Source of the DNA: Mucilaginibacter psychrotolerans
GTDB taxonomy: Bacteria; Bacteroidota; Bacteroidia; Sphingobacteriales; Sphingobacteriaceae
Reading direction: 5' to 3'
Length of the DNA: 64,000 nt
Assembly (NCBI RefSeq): GCF_004519315.1
Contig: NZ_SOZE01000009.1
Span: 1 to 64,000, forward strand
The position numbers were made by a program, and so were the translations under genes. This document shows positions 26,437-35,890 of this stretch, one piece after another (position 1 is the stretch's first letter; every line of letters starts with the position of its first letter). The notes under the pieces were generated by a model. That model made no database searches. It saw only the letters and a list, made by a program, of their open reading frames with translations, and had not been told where the DNA came from.

Positions 26437-27231
26437 TTAATTGGGTAAGGTGTCCGCGTCGAGGATATCCTGGTATGAGATGTTTAAGGTGACAACGCGG
26501 CCTGAAAGCTGCTTTTCGCTTAGTTCAGCGCGTAACACTTTGTTGCCGGGAAAGGACATTTTTTTAAAGACAAAGATGTTCCGGTAACTTTTAGCAAAGG
26601 CAGGTTGATTGAAGAGAACAAATTCCGGAGTTATTTCGACTGACTGGTTATTGGCTGCTTTGGTTACTTTTTTATCATCGACCTTGAAGTGAAGGTCAGC
26701 AATGTCGTATTTCAGATTGGTCTTGTTGCGATAAGAGATATCCAGAAAGAGATAATCGCCTACCGTATAAACATGGTTCAACTGACCGTCAATTCCAAAT
26801 GCTTTAACTTTTTCCACCCGCCTATCAGGCTTTTGTGTGATCAGGTTAAGGGATAAACTCTTCAATTGGTTTTGAGACAGGCCTATCCCGGATATATCCA
26901 GCGGGCGCATATCTTCGGGTATAATATTCCGTTCGGTCGGAACACCGGGGTAGCCGGGCAGCAAGCGGTACTGGGCAATAAATTTCTCTCCTGCGATTGT
27001 AAGAACCGACCCTGTAAAAGTTTTTAGTGAATCGCGCAGCTTTAGGCGCAAAACGTTTTTTATAGGCAGGTCGCCTGCCAGCTCTTTGGTGGAAATATCG
27101 ACGTATTGGATGGGTTCCGGTGAAACAAAATGGATGGTTAAATTTTCAGGTAGGTAAACTACCGGTAATTTATCCTGCGCGTAAAGCGCTGGTGCGATGA
27201 GCACCATTAAATAGCCTAATATCTTTTTCAT
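26437..27231 (-). CDS. traN: Conjugative transposon protein TraN (DUF4138)
   Basis: A secreted 264-aa protein with signal peptide MKKILGYLMVLIAPALYAQ, then LPVVYLPENLTIHFVSPEPI, the start typical of TraN/DUF4138 (VirB9-like outer component). The ATG at 27229-27231 was chosen because it begins the signal peptide; the longer frame to 27321 overlaps traM and adds a non-signal sequence. TraN is thought to sit in the periplasm/outer membrane as part of the mating channel. 22 bp separate it from traM. Confidence 0.85.
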   Translation of the reverse strand: MKKILGYLMVLIAPALYAQDKLPVVYLPENLTIHFVSPEPIQYVDISTKELAGDLPIKNVLRLKLRDSLKTFTGSVLTIAGEKFIAQYRLLPGYPGVPTERNIIPEDMRPLDISGIGLSQNQLKSLSLNLITQKPDRRVEKVKAFGIDGQLNHVYTVGDYLFLDISYRNKTNLKYDIADLHFKVDDKKVTKAANNQSVEITPEFVLFNQPAFAKSYRNIFVFKKMSFPGNKVLRAELSEKQLSGRVVTLNISYQDILDADTLPN

Positions 27232-27253
27232 GTTAGTGTTTTTTTTCGTGTTA

Positions 27254-28450
27254 TTATTGTTTTTCATCAGCACTCGAGAAGCTTTCGCGTTTTTGTGCGT
27301 TTTGCAGCACATCTGTGTCAATTAAAAAAAGGTAAGAGTTGTATTTGAGCTTGGCTTTGTTCTTGCGGATCAGGTCTGCAATAGCTGAAGATGTAGATTG
27401 GAATACCTTGTCAAGGGAACTCATGATAAACTGGCTGTTGCCCGAGCTTCCATCAATGGTTACGCCTTGTACCGAGTTACCGCCAAGATCTTTGGTGAAA
27501 TCCCGGAAGGCCGATGAGGGTACATATAACCCAGGCATGCCGTCGAGATCGTAAACATCCAGCTTGACCGGTAGTATTTTACCGTCGTATAATATGGAAG
27601 TAATCGCCAGCGTAACGCGTTGTTCAGAAAACCCGCTGACTTGCGCATAGAGATAAGTCCCTTTTCTGATCAGAGTACCTCCGGCTTTAATATCCTCCAG
27701 CAGTTTTAAGCGTAAACGTGAGCCGGCATAACCGGTAACATTCTCATCAATGACCGCGCTGATAAATGCCGCCTTTTTTTCTGGCAGGATCGTATTAAAA
27801 TCTTTGGAGACCTCATCAGCCTTTTCAACGGTGAACTTGACCTGGTTTTGTTTGAGTTTGGCTGCGTTTTCCGCAGCAAGCTTTTTCTTTAGCTCTTCTT
27901 TATAAGCAGGATCGTTGGAACGGCTAATGCTATCCATGACCGCCATCTGGAGCCTGAAAATTTCCATTGGATCTTTTTCCTTTGGTGGTGCCGTGGTATT
28001 AATGTGCTGGCTGGCCTGACGGTAACCCATAGCGTTTACCGCATCGGTTAAGCGGCGGTCCTGCCCGACATCTGCCCGTTTATGACCTCCGGAACCGTTC
28101 GCAAACTTCATCTTCATAGCCTGCTGAATGGAATCGAGCCTTCTCTTTTGCTCATCCGAATAATCATTAGCATAAGCCGGATTACTGGAATTTTCTTTGG
28201 GGATGACATTTACTGCAGTGAGGCCGTCCGCTTCTTTATAGGTATTCCGATAAGCGTCCAGCTTATCTGCCAGTTGTTTTTTGCGGACATCCGACGAAAC
28301 ATCGCCGACTGTACCATTTAGCCCCATATTTTCCTTGGCAGTTTCTTTCGGTTTGGAAAAACCGCTGTGCCAGGTATAAAAGAACAGGCAAAAAAAGGGC
28401 AAAAGGATAATTGGCAGCACATATTTGGGCTGCTTGAAATCAATCTTCAT
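27254..28450 (-). CDS. traM: Conjugative transposon protein TraM
   Basis: A 398-aa protein: one N-terminal membrane helix (YVLPIILLPFFCLFFYTW), a charged linker, then a C-terminal domain with ISAVIDENVTGYAGSRLRLKLLEDI and GTYLYAQVSGFSEQRV. This is the TraM/VirB10-like barrel seen in Bacteroidota elements. It would span from the inner membrane to the outer-membrane core. The order traK-L-M-N matches CTnDOT. Confidence 0.88.
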   Translation of the reverse strand: MKIDFKQPKYVLPIILLPFFCLFFYTWHSGFSKPKETAKENMGLNGTVGDVSSDVRKKQLADKLDAYRNTYKEADGLTAVNVIPKENSSNPAYANDYSDEQKRRLDSIQQAMKMKFANGSGGHKRADVGQDRRLTDAVNAMGYRQASQHINTTAPPKEKDPMEIFRLQMAVMDSISRSNDPAYKEELKKKLAAENAAKLKQNQVKFTVEKADEVSKDFNTILPEKKAAFISAVIDENVTGYAGSRLRLKLLEDIKAGGTLIRKGTYLYAQVSGFSEQRVTLAITSILYDGKILPVKLDVYDLDGMPGLYVPSSAFRDFTKDLGGNSVQGVTIDGSSGNSQFIMSSLDKVFQSTSSAIADLIRKNKAKLKYNSYLFLIDTDVLQNAQKRESFSSADEKQ

Positions 28451-28456
28451 AATAGG

Positions 28457-28870
28457 TTATTTAAGTGTTTGGTGAATTTTTGAAAGCTGGTCGAGTGCGC
28501 TGTCCAAACGCAGGCTGTCAGCGGCAGTGAGTTGCTGCTTTGCAGATAAACTGTCCACTAATTGCTTCAAGTGCAAGGTTTCCCTGATATTTCCAGTGGC
28601 CTTAATAATCTGGCTAAATCCGTCTGCAACCGGATTAACGTCCTGCTTAGGTACTGCTGCTACCTTTTCCGGATGCCGGAACACGGTGAATGACAGCACA
28701 AGCGAAACGGCCATCAACGCGATCATACAGCCATAAAAAAATTTTGGATAGGATTTGAACAAGTTCAGCCCGGCATGGCCGGCGATCTGAAAGTAAGCGC
28801 CGAACTCCTTCCTGATCTCGCTATAAAGGGTATCCCTTGGATCCCGGTTAGAATGAATTTTTCTCCACAT
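28457..28870 (-). CDS. TraL-position membrane protein
   Basis: A 137-aa protein (from the ATG at 28868-28870) with one membrane helix (FFYGCMIALMAVSLVLSFTVF) and a C-terminal coiled-coil-like half. It lies between traK and traM, where CTnDOT has traL, but sequence similarity is not obvious to me. It overlaps traK by 23 bp. Confidence 0.6.
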   Translation of the reverse strand: MWRKIHSNRDPRDTLYSEIRKEFGAYFQIAGHAGLNLFKSYPKFFYGCMIALMAVSLVLSFTVFRHPEKVAAVPKQDVNPVADGFSQIIKATGNIRETLHLKQLVDSLSAKQQLTAADSLRLDSALDQLSKIHQTLK

Positions 28871-29462
28871 CTTGCAAGTCTTTATTTTCAAGCGTTTTCC
28901 AGTTGGTGATCAGTACACCATGGGGATTATTGTCACTTCGCGGGATATCCTTGAGGTAGCCCTCCGTGATAAGTGAGCGCACGACCGTAGAACTTCGCCG
29001 GTCGATCTTTAATTTTCCGTAAAAGCGGAAATAATGCCTGGGCATATCCACGGTTATGGAATCAGTTTGCAGGGTAAGCACCGAACTGGATGACAGGATC
29101 GAATTGAAAAATCCGTTTTCCTTCAGGTTATTATACTGCTGCATGCCAGATTCGTCCACGAGGTACATGGCTTTCTTCATCTGGTATTCCATATAGTTAT
29201 CATCCGGTGTCAGGGAAAAAAACAGGGAATGAAAAAGGTCCACATGCGCACGGTATTCCGCCGGCCGATTCATTTGCATGTCCGTTTGACGGGCCAGTAT
29301 GGGCACGTTCTTATCTAAGATGTAAATGCTTTTCTGCGCATTAGTAACCAGCTTGTAAGCATAGAGGCAGTTCATGCCGACGATGACCAGCGAGGTCAGC
29401 AGGCTTCCTGCGGCAATGAACGTCGCCAGCCTAACTTTGGCTTCAATATTTTTAATGATCAT
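28848..29462 (-). CDS. traK: Conjugative transposon protein TraK
   Basis: A 204-aa protein beginning MIIKNIEAKVRLATFIAAGS at the ATG 29460-29462, chosen because this N-terminus is typical of TraK; upstream in-frame codons are not. One membrane helix is followed by a VirB8-like periplasmic domain (FYGKLKIDRRSSTVVRSLITEG). It probably nucleates the channel. A hairpin terminator lies just upstream, between traJ and traK. Confidence 0.88.
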   Translation of the reverse strand: MIIKNIEAKVRLATFIAAGSLLTSLVIVGMNCLYAYKLVTNAQKSIYILDKNVPILARQTDMQMNRPAEYRAHVDLFHSLFFSLTPDDNYMEYQMKKAMYLVDESGMQQYNNLKENGFFNSILSSSSVLTLQTDSITVDMPRHYFRFYGKLKIDRRSSTVVRSLITEGYLKDIPRSDNNPHGVLITNWKTLENKDLQDVEKNSF

Positions 29463-29483
29463 AAAAATGGGTTTAAATAAAAA

Positions 29484-29511
29484 AGGCTGACCCATGGCAG
29501 CGGGCCAGCCT
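29484..29511 (-). terminator. Intra-operon terminator/attenuator between traJ and traK
   Basis: On the minus strand AGGCTG (complement of 29506-29511) pairs with CAGCCT (complement of 29484-29489), with an inner partial stem, followed by TTTTTTATTT. It would reduce transcription from traJ into traK or upstream of it, setting relative levels. Confidence 0.6.
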
Positions 29512-29535
29512 CAGAAAGGAGCGCAAGAAAATTAA

Positions 29536-30693
29536 TCAGAAAAAGCTTCCGGTGGCTTTCCTGGCCATGCTTGCGACAGTGCCGGCGCTCCGGCCGAAAG
29601 TAGAGGTAGCAGAACTAATACCCGAGGTGGAAATGATCCATGTGGAAATGCTGGGTACCGTGAACATACAGATGGCACCGATCATGAAAACTATAATCAC
29701 AGTTCCGAAAGAAAGAATGCCGTTGCCCGCAAACCAGGCCATTTTCTCCAAATTAGCGCTTAACCCGTTTTCACCGACAAGCTCTTTGTATTTGCTGATC
29801 TCAGAAGTTAGCGCGTATTCCTGCATCAAGCCAGTCAGGTACATAATGAGGTATGCAATACCGCTGTAAAGGTTCACCGATATAAAGCGGGCCACCCATG
29901 TGCTGAAGCTGTCCCGAAATGCGGGAAGGATACTAACCGCAACGGCAAACGGCCCAAGGATAATGAGGATCGTTGAATAAATGATCTGGATCATAAAGAT
30001 GATGTAGACCGCTAAACGCAAGATCCAAATGCCTAATAATTCCAATAGCTGGGTAAACAGCAGTTGCATGCCAACGGTCAGGCGGTTCTTTAATTCCAGT
30101 AAGGGTGATACCACAGAGCTTATTCCCTGTTTCACCGTGCTGGTGACAGAATCCCAGGCCTGCCCGTACCAGGTATCACTTTCCTTTTCGGCAACTTCCG
30201 TTTGCGCCTGGTAAGTATATAAAGAATTCGCTACGGCCAACATCAGACTGGAGCGGTTGAGGCGAAGATTGTTTACGATCGTTTGTTCGCTATTAAACAT
30301 TTGCTCCGTCTGATTGGTCACCAGGTCAGTAGGAAAAGCGATCATTTTGACAAATGGTCCCCACCACAGGATGATCATCGCTAAGCCAAAAGGCCGAAGC
30401 AAGGGCATCACCTCTAACTGTTTATCACCAACCATCATTTCATAGGATTTAATGGCAAAGAAAATGATCATAAATATGGCAGATAAAGCCTTGGCGTCGG
30501 TAATAAAAAGGTCAAAATGAGACCAGACGGATTCTTTCAGCCCTTTCAAGAAGACCATCACACCCTGTTCATATACACCGTCACCCTGCAGGAATTGCAA
30601 GGTTTTGGAATTATCAGGGCTGCTGCCGGTCTGGGCAAAAGCTACCGTGATACAACAGGTAAGCAGCAGCAGTAAGGTGAATTTTTTTTTCAT
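29536..30693 (-). CDS. traJ: Conjugative transposon protein TraJ
   Basis: A polytopic membrane protein of ~385 aa with signal-like start MKKKFTLLLLLTCCITVAFA. At least six further hydrophobic segments include ILWWGPFVKMIAF, YIIFMIQIIYSTILIILGPFA and FGTVIIVFMIGAICMF. This VirB6-like architecture and the phrase SYEMMVGDKQLEVMPLLRPF are typical of TraJ. The ATG at 30691-30693 overlaps the previous stop (ATGA), which fixes the start. Confidence 0.88.
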   Translation of the reverse strand: MKKKFTLLLLLTCCITVAFAQTGSSPDNSKTLQFLQGDGVYEQGVMVFLKGLKESVWSHFDLFITDAKALSAIFMIIFFAIKSYEMMVGDKQLEVMPLLRPFGLAMIILWWGPFVKMIAFPTDLVTNQTEQMFNSEQTIVNNLRLNRSSLMLAVANSLYTYQAQTEVAEKESDTWYGQAWDSVTSTVKQGISSVVSPLLELKNRLTVGMQLLFTQLLELLGIWILRLAVYIIFMIQIIYSTILIILGPFAVAVSILPAFRDSFSTWVARFISVNLYSGIAYLIMYLTGLMQEYALTSEISKYKELVGENGLSANLEKMAWFAGNGILSFGTVIIVFMIGAICMFTVPSISTWIISTSGISSATSTFGRSAGTVASMARKATGSFF

Positions 30694-31469
30694 TGTACGT
30701 GTTGTAAAACTTTCCGGGCGATCTGGATATCTGTTTGTGGTGTCCATTCGCTGACGGTTATTTGTCCCGTCTTTAATTTTTGCTGCTGCGCGGTCATATT
30801 TAGCGTGGCCTGGGCAGAAGAAGTACGTATGGCCCAGACACCGGCAAGGGTGCGGTATTCCATAAGCAGACGATGATAGGCGACAATCCGTGAGCCGCGG
30901 TCCATGGTTGTGGAGTGCGCTGCCTGAACCCTTTCTTTGAGCATATCCAGCTCATTTTTATACCAGGCATATAAACCCTCGGAAACAAGTTTAGAACTCA
31001 CCTGCGGAGATAGGCCGCTTAAAATGGAAGCATAAGAGTTGTCCAAATCAGGCTTCAATTCGTTACGGTAATAGAGTTGCCATAGCGGGTCTGCATCGGT
31101 AATTAGCCCGGATTGATTGGCGATCTCGGAAAGCGCGGTGTTCCGTACGGTATCGGATTGGAGTTTGTATTTGTTATCCGTACTGTTCATGGCACCGACC
31201 AGAGCCAGGCGCTGCGTTTGCGGCCCTGTCGCGCTTAGCGGCCGCAGATCGTTTTTGTGATAGTTCGGATGAAAGAGGCCCCATGTTAACCAGTAATAAG
31301 GGTTCAGACTTAAAAAGCCCGCCTTGGGTGTGAATTTGTTCTGGTCCCATTGCAGGTAAACCATGCGCTCCTGCTGGTAGCGGACGGCCTGGTCGCTGGC
31401 GAGGGTTTGCGCGAAAGATCGGTGGATCAGGGCGAACAGCATTAAACTGATCGGAATTAAGATTTTCAT
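30690..31469 (-). CDS. TraI-position exported protein
   Basis: A 259-aa protein with signal peptide MKILIPISLMLFALIHRSFAQ and a helical mature part. It lies directly before traJ (4-bp ATGA overlap), the place of TraI/TrbJ-like proteins in CTnDOT. It ends SEWTPQTDIQIARKVLQHVQ, echoing the C-terminal pattern of the three upstream genes. It may be a periplasmic partner of the mating channel. Confidence 0.6.
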   Translation of the reverse strand: MKILIPISLMLFALIHRSFAQTLASDQAVRYQQERMVYLQWDQNKFTPKAGFLSLNPYYWLTWGLFHPNYHKNDLRPLSATGPQTQRLALVGAMNSTDNKYKLQSDTVRNTALSEIANQSGLITDADPLWQLYYRNELKPDLDNSYASILSGLSPQVSSKLVSEGLYAWYKNELDMLKERVQAAHSTTMDRGSRIVAYHRLLMEYRTLAGVWAIRTSSAQATLNMTAQQQKLKTGQITVSEWTPQTDIQIARKVLQHVQ

Positions 31470-32131
31470 TGGCGTAAATATTTTGCGTTTTGGATGATCT
31501 GGCTGACAAAGATTTTATCCCGGTTGATATAATCGGGAAACGGGGTCAGGGTGGCCAAAAGGCCGCGTTGCTTTGCCCAGTACATGGACTTCCATGCGCC
31601 ATAAGCAAGGCCATCCAGGATCTGTAGTTGCTGGGTGACCTTACGTAGAAGTTGGTCCCGCGAATTATAATCCGCCAGGACATTATCACCATCTTTCAGG
31701 ATATACCCTGAAACATCGCTGACCAGGGCTAACGACCGGGTTCGCATTTCCGCTGCCAGATCATTAGCGACGACAAGCAGGTACGGTTCACTTTTGGCCA
31801 AAGCCAGTGCCTGATTAATATAGCTGGTCATATCGGCGATGATAACTGCCATGTTTTTAACGGCAAGGCCATCTTTTAATGCTGAATTTACATTTGCCAG
31901 GCCTTCATAGATGATGGTCTGCGCTAATACGACCGAACCTACGTTGGTATTCAGGTCGGTGATATTGTTATTGATCTTACTGAGGTATTGCTCATGGGTG
32001 GATTCAGCACCGCTGCGCACCACGCCATTTTGCGTAACGGCGATGAGGTGCTGGTAATCGATAACATATTGCTGTGCCATAAGAGCGGATAAATCACATA
32101 GCAGCACTATGGTGGTAAGTAAAATTTTCAT
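31466..32131 (-). CDS. TrbJ/TraI-like exported protein, tandem copy 1
   Basis: A 221-aa protein with signal peptide MKILLTTIVLLCDLSALMAQ and a long helical domain, ending DKIFVSQIIQNAKYLRQ. It is paralogous to the next two genes, sharing ...ILDGLAYGAWKSMYWAKQRG and the NAKYL end. Signal peptide plus long alpha-helices resembles TrbJ/VirB5-type proteins. It overlaps both neighbours by 4 bp. Confidence 0.6.
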   Translation of the reverse strand: MKILLTTIVLLCDLSALMAQQYVIDYQHLIAVTQNGVVRSGAESTHEQYLSKINNNITDLNTNVGSVVLAQTIIYEGLANVNSALKDGLAVKNMAVIIADMTSYINQALALAKSEPYLLVVANDLAAEMRTRSLALVSDVSGYILKDGDNVLADYNSRDQLLRKVTQQLQILDGLAYGAWKSMYWAKQRGLLATLTPFPDYINRDKIFVSQIIQNAKYLRQ

Positions 32132-32793
32132 TTGAGGTATCTGGCGTTTTGAATGATCTCTCCGGCAATCGCTTTATCGGCGTCAATAAAATTTTGGAAC
32201 GGATTTGCAGCTCTTAATAGGGCGGCAATGCTGGAGTATTGCATCATGCTCAACATATTGCCGGACAAATTCTGAATATTGCTTAGTTCCGAAATCACGT
32301 AGTCAAACAGCATTTTGCGGTCTGCTGCTTTGAGCTGATTAATATCCCCTAAAGACAGCGTTAAACCGGTAACATAAGCTACCAGGCTTTTTGCCTGGGC
32401 CGCAAACTGCAGGGACGACTGGTAACCGATGGCGATCAGTGCCGGGTTCTTTTGAACCAATTGGATGATCTGTGCCTGGTTACTGACGATCCGGCTAACC
32501 ATGGGTGTGGCATAAATGCCGATATCAGCAAGGTTGATGGCCGTTCCAAGCGTATTGTAACGCTGCTGTAGTGTCCGATAAGTCGCTTTCATCTTATCCA
32601 GCAAGGTAAGGTTAGCCTGTTCGTTGGCGGTAGCCAGCGCCTGCTGATTTTTGGCCTTGACCTGTAATTTATTTTCGGATTCGGACTCGGCAACTAATTG
32701 ATGAAGGGCGGGTATGTCAAGAATTTTCTGTTGCGCAAACAAACCTGAAGAAGTTATCATAGCCACGGCTATTAACATAATTTTTAACTTCAT
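32128..32793 (-). CDS. TrbJ/TraI-like exported protein, tandem copy 2
   Basis: A 221-aa exported helical protein (signal MKLKIMLIAVAMITSSGLFAQ) ending AGEIIQNARYLK. It is more diverged than copies 1 and 3; the inner GDINQLKAADRKMLFDYVIS matches the SGERGKLLNHI region of copy 3. It overlaps both neighbours by ATGA. Confidence 0.55.
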   Translation of the reverse strand: MKLKIMLIAVAMITSSGLFAQQKILDIPALHQLVAESESENKLQVKAKNQQALATANEQANLTLLDKMKATYRTLQQRYNTLGTAINLADIGIYATPMVSRIVSNQAQIIQLVQKNPALIAIGYQSSLQFAAQAKSLVAYVTGLTLSLGDINQLKAADRKMLFDYVISELSNIQNLSGNMLSMMQYSSIAALLRAANPFQNFIDADKAIAGEIIQNARYLK

Positions 32794-33470
32794 GGCTTCA
32801 GGTATTTAGCATTGGTTAAAACTTCATTAGCGATCCTCACGTCCTGATTCTGCCATTCGGACCAGGGATTAAGCGACCGGAATATTCCGTTTATCTTGGC
32901 CCAGTACATGGCCCTGTTCATCCCATAGGCGATACCCCGAAGAATGCGCATTTCATCAGCGATATGGTTGAGGAGCTTTCCCCTTTCACCCGAATCCATC
33001 AGGTTATTGTTTCCACCTTTCAATACAAAGGCACTAACGTCGGCGGCAAGAGTGACCGCCCTGGTTTGAAAATCACGGGCGCCTTGTTCAGCAAACAGTA
33101 AAAGCACGGGATCTGACTTTGCTAATTTAACCGATGATTCCACATCCGTAATGATGTCGGAACCGCACTGGGCGATCTCTTTAATGGTGACCAGGTTGTT
33201 GATGACAGAAGCGACCTGACTTAAACCCTGGTAGATCCTGTTTTGAAGATTATTAACGATGACCAGCTGGCCGCTTACAGCCAACTGGCCTTTCTGTATC
33301 AGGTCAAGCTTATTATTGGTGGTATTTAATTGGCCGTTGATGATACCTGAATTAACCGCGATGGCAGCGGAAACCGCAGGATCAACGGTGAGAGTTTGTG
33401 CTATAACGGTAGTAGTGAACAATCTCAGGGCAAATCCTAAAATTGAAACGATGAAAATTTTAACGCTCAT
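32790..33470 (-). CDS. TrbJ/TraI-like exported protein, tandem copy 3
   Basis: A 226-aa protein with N-terminal signal (SVKIFIVSILGFALRLFTTTVIAQ is split by charged residues), a helical mature part, and a NAKYLKP end. It is closest to copy 1 (GIAYGMNRAMYWAKINGI against GLAYGAWKSMYWAKQRGL). It directly follows traG with a 4-bp overlap. Confidence 0.6.
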   Translation of the reverse strand: MSVKIFIVSILGFALRLFTTTVIAQTLTVDPAVSAAIAVNSGIINGQLNTTNNKLDLIQKGQLAVSGQLVIVNNLQNRIYQGLSQVASVINNLVTIKEIAQCGSDIITDVESSVKLAKSDPVLLLFAEQGARDFQTRAVTLAADVSAFVLKGGNNNLMDSGERGKLLNHIADEMRILRGIAYGMNRAMYWAKINGIFRSLNPWSEWQNQDVRIANEVLTNAKYLKP

Positions 33471-35890
33471 GGGGATTGATATTGATTAACCTGTGTAATA
33501 AAAGCCGGCAAAGATTTTCCGCTGGCTTTAAAGTCCCTGATAAAGGTGTCAAGGCCTTCCGGATAAGAACCGAATCGATTGGTGTAGCTTTCCACCGCAG
33601 ATTTTTCGGGTTTTTCGGTCGTATAGGTCAGATACTGCTGAAGGGATACTTCAACCCCGTAAACTTCACCAACGGCCCCCCGGCGGATGTAAACTTCTTT
33701 AAACCTGCCGCGACCTTCGGTATTATCAAGTTGGTTTATGGTAAAGATCTTACGCCGTTCGGTTTCATTGATCGACAGCAGGGCTGCGATATCGTTGTAA
33801 TTGTCTTTAAATTTGGTTTGGTCAAGCAGGCAAATGGTGTCGGAGTTATTAATAATACTATCCTTTACCACCGCATTTCCAATGATGTCACCCAGTTCCT
33901 GGGTTACTACAATAGCTTCGCCCCAAAATTTCCTGACCGTTTTATACAGATAAAGCAGGTAACCAGCCATTAAAGGACTGGCTATGGCTTTCCAGGCTTC
34001 TTCTACAACCAAGGCCTTACGCTTGTCGGATCGGTAGCGCATCTTCTGAATGAAGACATCCATGATGATGAGCGTGACGATTGGAAATAAAATCTTATGC
34101 TCCTTGATCGAATCGATTTCGAACACAATAAAGCGTTCGGTGAACAGCGATTTATCTGCTTCCTTGTTTAAAATAGGTGCAAATTCACCGCCTTTATAAA
34201 ATTTTTTAAGCACATACCGGAACTCATCAAAATCAAAAATGATCTTCTCTTCAGCCTTGATCTCCGGGATCTTAACCAGTGCGAATTCGTAAAAAGTATT
34301 AAAGTTTAGCTCCGTGCTTTCAGCAAAGGACAGACTGTAATAACCGCTGATCACGTTGGCCACCACATCTCTTTCAACCGCGCTGAAGGCACCTTCGGCG
34401 CCTTTCCAGGCCACCCCGATCAGGGTACATAAAAAGTCTTTCTTTTCGATATTATACTCCTCCTCGGTGATCCGGAAAGGGTTCATTGTGATCGGTGTTT
34501 TATCAGTATAGGTGATATACTTGCCCTGGTAATAAGAACAAAGCCCGGAATAGGAATGCCCTGTGTCAACGATCACCATGTCCATGTTATAAAGCATGTA
34601 CTGTTCGATCAGCGCATTCATAAAAAAGCTCTTCCCCGAGCCGCTGGGCCCTAAAACAAACTTATTCCGGTTATTGATCCGGCCCGTCCGCATCGGCAGG
34701 TCAGCCGGGTCCATGCCAACAGGGATTCCCTGACGGTCGGTAAAACGAAGGAGGAAATCAGATGGCTCGTCCTGTGGCAGTGATTCTTTAAAGAAGAAAC
34801 AAAGAGCTGCATCACAAGTGGTCAGGAACCAATCGTACTCTTTCAATTCAACGCCGTTTCCCGGGAGTGCAGTTCTAAATAATTCGAGCTGGTTATAAGC
34901 GTTACTACTGGGGATGATCCCTAATTGAAAAAGCGAACTTTCAATGAAATTAACCGCTTTCTGGATGGCGGCAACCGGAGCTGTCACCACGATATTGAAG
35001 TGGCAATTTACTAATAGCTGGTTTTCCCTGGCCACATCCACCAGCAACTGGTCAATATCCTCCACACAGAGTAGGTTGGCGGGATCAGGTATACCAGCAT
35101 GGCGCTTTTTCTTTTGTTCCAATTTTCTCAGGGTGGTGACCTGATTGGGGATTTCAATGACCTGATTAAATACGATCACATCCACGCCGGGAACTTTAAA
35201 CAGGAATGAAAGAAAGTCCACCGGAAATCCCCGCATGCTTTCCTTTTCGTTCAGCTCGATATGGGTTGCAACATCCGGCGGAAGATCGATGCTGTCGATG
35301 TTCACCAAACTGATATTCCGGACAACCTTATCACCAATCCGGATCTCCGTTTCTGACGGGGCCAGGTTATTCAGTACAATATTGGGCTTGCCAAAATTCA
35401 TACTAAGCATTTGGAGCACCAGCCGGTTCAGCCTGGCTTCATTTAGCGCTGATGCCGATGGAATGATATCGAGTACTTTGCCAACCGCTTGCCTGAATTC
35501 TGACAGCACCCGGCTGTTGTACACATAAAACGCGCCTTTTTTAACCTGCCGGGTAATCGTCAGGTAAGTAGTTACCTGCAGGCATTCCCTTCCGTTAAAG
35601 TGTTCGTTATATTTTTGCTGGAGATATTCTGTAGCAGCGCCCGCCCTGTAGGGTGCACGGCTAATGATATCCTGTTTTTGGAGCAAATAGCCGTCGCCCA
35701 GAATTTTGACGACGTTGTTGAGTAAATGGTGAAACTCATCGTAACCGGCCGGATAAGCGGAAAAACGGGTGACGGGGTTGACCATTTGAATGACAACCGA
35801 ACATTCACCGTTTAGCCCGATAAGCAGATCGTATTCACCATCCTTATCCACCCCTGCATAGGGAATGTTAAATAAGGTTTTTACGGCCAT
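33467..35890 (-). CDS. traG: Conjugation ATPase TraG (VirB4-like)
   Basis: An 807-aa ATPase: N-terminal DUF3875-like region (YDLLIGLNGECSVVIQMVNP), Walker A GPSGSGKS at 414-421, then VIVDTGHSYSGL. The Walker B lies in RKALVVEEAWKAI, and VTQELGDII follows. VirB4-type ATPases power assembly of the mating channel. Length and motifs are complete. It overlaps traF by 23 bp and the TrbJ-like gene by 4 bp. Confidence 0.92.
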   Translation of the reverse strand: MAVKTLFNIPYAGVDKDGEYDLLIGLNGECSVVIQMVNPVTRFSAYPAGYDEFHHLLNNVVKILGDGYLLQKQDIISRAPYRAGAATEYLQQKYNEHFNGRECLQVTTYLTITRQVKKGAFYVYNSRVLSEFRQAVGKVLDIIPSASALNEARLNRLVLQMLSMNFGKPNIVLNNLAPSETEIRIGDKVVRNISLVNIDSIDLPPDVATHIELNEKESMRGFPVDFLSFLFKVPGVDVIVFNQVIEIPNQVTTLRKLEQKKKRHAGIPDPANLLCVEDIDQLLVDVARENQLLVNCHFNIVVTAPVAAIQKAVNFIESSLFQLGIIPSSNAYNQLELFRTALPGNGVELKEYDWFLTTCDAALCFFFKESLPQDEPSDFLLRFTDRQGIPVGMDPADLPMRTGRINNRNKFVLGPSGSGKSFFMNALIEQYMLYNMDMVIVDTGHSYSGLCSYYQGKYITYTDKTPITMNPFRITEEEYNIEKKDFLCTLIGVAWKGAEGAFSAVERDVVANVISGYYSLSFAESTELNFNTFYEFALVKIPEIKAEEKIIFDFDEFRYVLKKFYKGGEFAPILNKEADKSLFTERFIVFEIDSIKEHKILFPIVTLIIMDVFIQKMRYRSDKRKALVVEEAWKAIASPLMAGYLLYLYKTVRKFWGEAIVVTQELGDIIGNAVVKDSIINNSDTICLLDQTKFKDNYNDIAALLSINETERRKIFTINQLDNTEGRGRFKEVYIRRGAVGEVYGVEVSLQQYLTYTTEKPEKSAVESYTNRFGSYPEGLDTFIRDFKASGKSLPAFITQVNQYQSP

